The position numbers and the translations under genes are program-made. Source: Cytophagales bacterium (GTDB taxonomy: Bacteria; Bacteroidota; Bacteroidia; Cytophagales; Cyclobacteriaceae). Taken from it: a DNA stretch of 6,594 nucleotides. This document shows positions 5,993 to 6,594 of the stretch, in pieces. The DNA lies in assembly GCA_024643485.1 (NCBI GenBank), contig JAHEMU010000154.1, positions 1 to 6,594 of the forward strand, given 5' to 3'. Under the pieces are notes generated by a model. It searched no databases, had not been told where the DNA came from, and saw only the letters and a program-made list of their open reading frames with translations. Position 1 is the stretch's first letter. The number at the start of each line of letters is the position of its first letter.

Positions 5993-6594
5993 TCAAGAAA
6001 GCTTTTGTAAACTGGATGGAATTCCTATACCAGACCGTAATTCAGGATCACTTTCCGGTTTACCAAAGGTAGTTAAAATAGGTAAAATTCCCGCCCAATA
6101 TTCGCTATTCATATCGTCTTTTTCGTCTTTAGGCATACCGGTTCTTATTTTTGCTGAAGACTGCTCCAAAGAAATTTTCAGCACAGTTGTCGCTTTTAAC
6201 TCAATCTCATTGGGAAGTCTGGCTTCCTCCCATCTTCCCGGCAATATATGATTGGTGATGGCTTCCAACCCAGCAATTTTCTCTTCCAAATCAATTACTT
6301 TCTCCGCTTTTCCAAAAAGTACAACTGAACGATAATTCATGGAATGATGAAATACCGAACGTGCTAATACCAGCGAATCAACTAATGTCACCGCAATGGA
6401 ACATTCATTTCCCGCTTCCAAAAATTGAATTAATCTGCTTTTTGTTGCTCCATGTAGGTAGATAAAATGATCCTTCCTTCCGTATGCCATAGGAATTACC
6501 ACAGGATGTTTTTCCATTCCAATGGCAACATGACATAAAAAGGAAGCATCTAAAATGCCATGAACCGTTTTTTGATCGTAATGACCTCTATCCG
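5993..6594 (-). CDS. Pyridoxamine 5'-phosphate oxidase-like flavoprotein, N-terminus beyond the window
   Basis: This is a small split-barrel protein expected to bind FMN, of the pyridoxamine-phosphate-oxidase-like group that includes NimA-type nitroimidazole reductases and 'flavin-nucleotide-binding' proteins. The visible 199 residues are open to the right edge. An internal ATG at 6517 is not the start, because the frame upstream reads DRGHYDQKTVHGILDASFLC, which is the conserved beginning of this family (arginine-x-x-x-tyrosine then ILDxAxxCHVA). Further signatures are VVIPMAYGRKD, YLHGATKSRL and SVVLFGKAEKV. Only a few residues should be missing. The real substrate is unknown, and members are often annotated only from the fold. 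The TGA at 5995-5993 is separated by 1 base from the moaCB ATG, suggesting translational coupling, although no established role in Moco synthesis follows from this. Confidence 0.88.
   Translation of the reverse strand, partial: DRGHYDQKTVHGILDASFLCHVAIGMEKHPVVIPMAYGRKDHFIYLHGATKSRLIQFLEAGNECSIAVTLVDSLVLARSVFHHSMNYRSVVLFGKAEKVIDLEEKIAGLEAITNHILPGRWEEARLPNEIELKATTVLKISLEQSSAKIRTGMPKDEKDDMNSEYWAGILPILTTFGKPESDPELRSGIGIPSSLQKLS

Noticed and set aside
6515..6517. ATG at 6517 as the start of the flavoprotein gene
   Set aside because: The frame stays open to the window edge and the upstream residues match the conserved family N-terminus, so this Met is internal.

Overview
The window is AT-rich and looks like Bacteroidota chromosome, perhaps Cytophagales-like, though the order is uncertain. 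The pointers are a fused MoaC-MoaB protein of the kind common in that phylum, the near absence of Shine-Dalgarno sequences before the starts, and a perfect TAnnTTTG -7 element before ffh. No tRNA, rRNA, CRISPR array, insertion sequence or integrase was seen. Coding density is very high; no gene-free stretch reaches 300 bases.

Layout from left to right: the 5' part of ffh (minus strand, cut by the left edge); a divergent APC-family amino acid permease (plus); moeA (minus), whose stop lies 5 bases from the permease stop; a divergent 565-residue multidomain gene (plus); a moaC-moaB fusion (minus), whose stop lies 1 base from the multidomain gene's stop; and a pyridoxamine-phosphate-oxidase-like flavoprotein (minus), cut by the right edge and running into moaCB with a 1-base gap.

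Functionally, the minus strand holds a molybdenum cofactor group: moaCB (cyclic pyranopterin monophosphate formation plus molybdopterin adenylylation) and moeA (molybdate insertion). Active-site residues of both read as intact. A plus-strand gene splits this group. Its product has an N-terminal TPR-like helical region, a central SLOG/LOG-like Rossmann region and a C-terminal region resembling a class III nucleotide cyclase that lacks the catalytic aspartates and the transition-state Asn/Arg pair. It is the most interesting object here: a candidate soluble nucleotide-sensing or signalling protein of unknown role. The permease and ffh appear to be unrelated neighbours.
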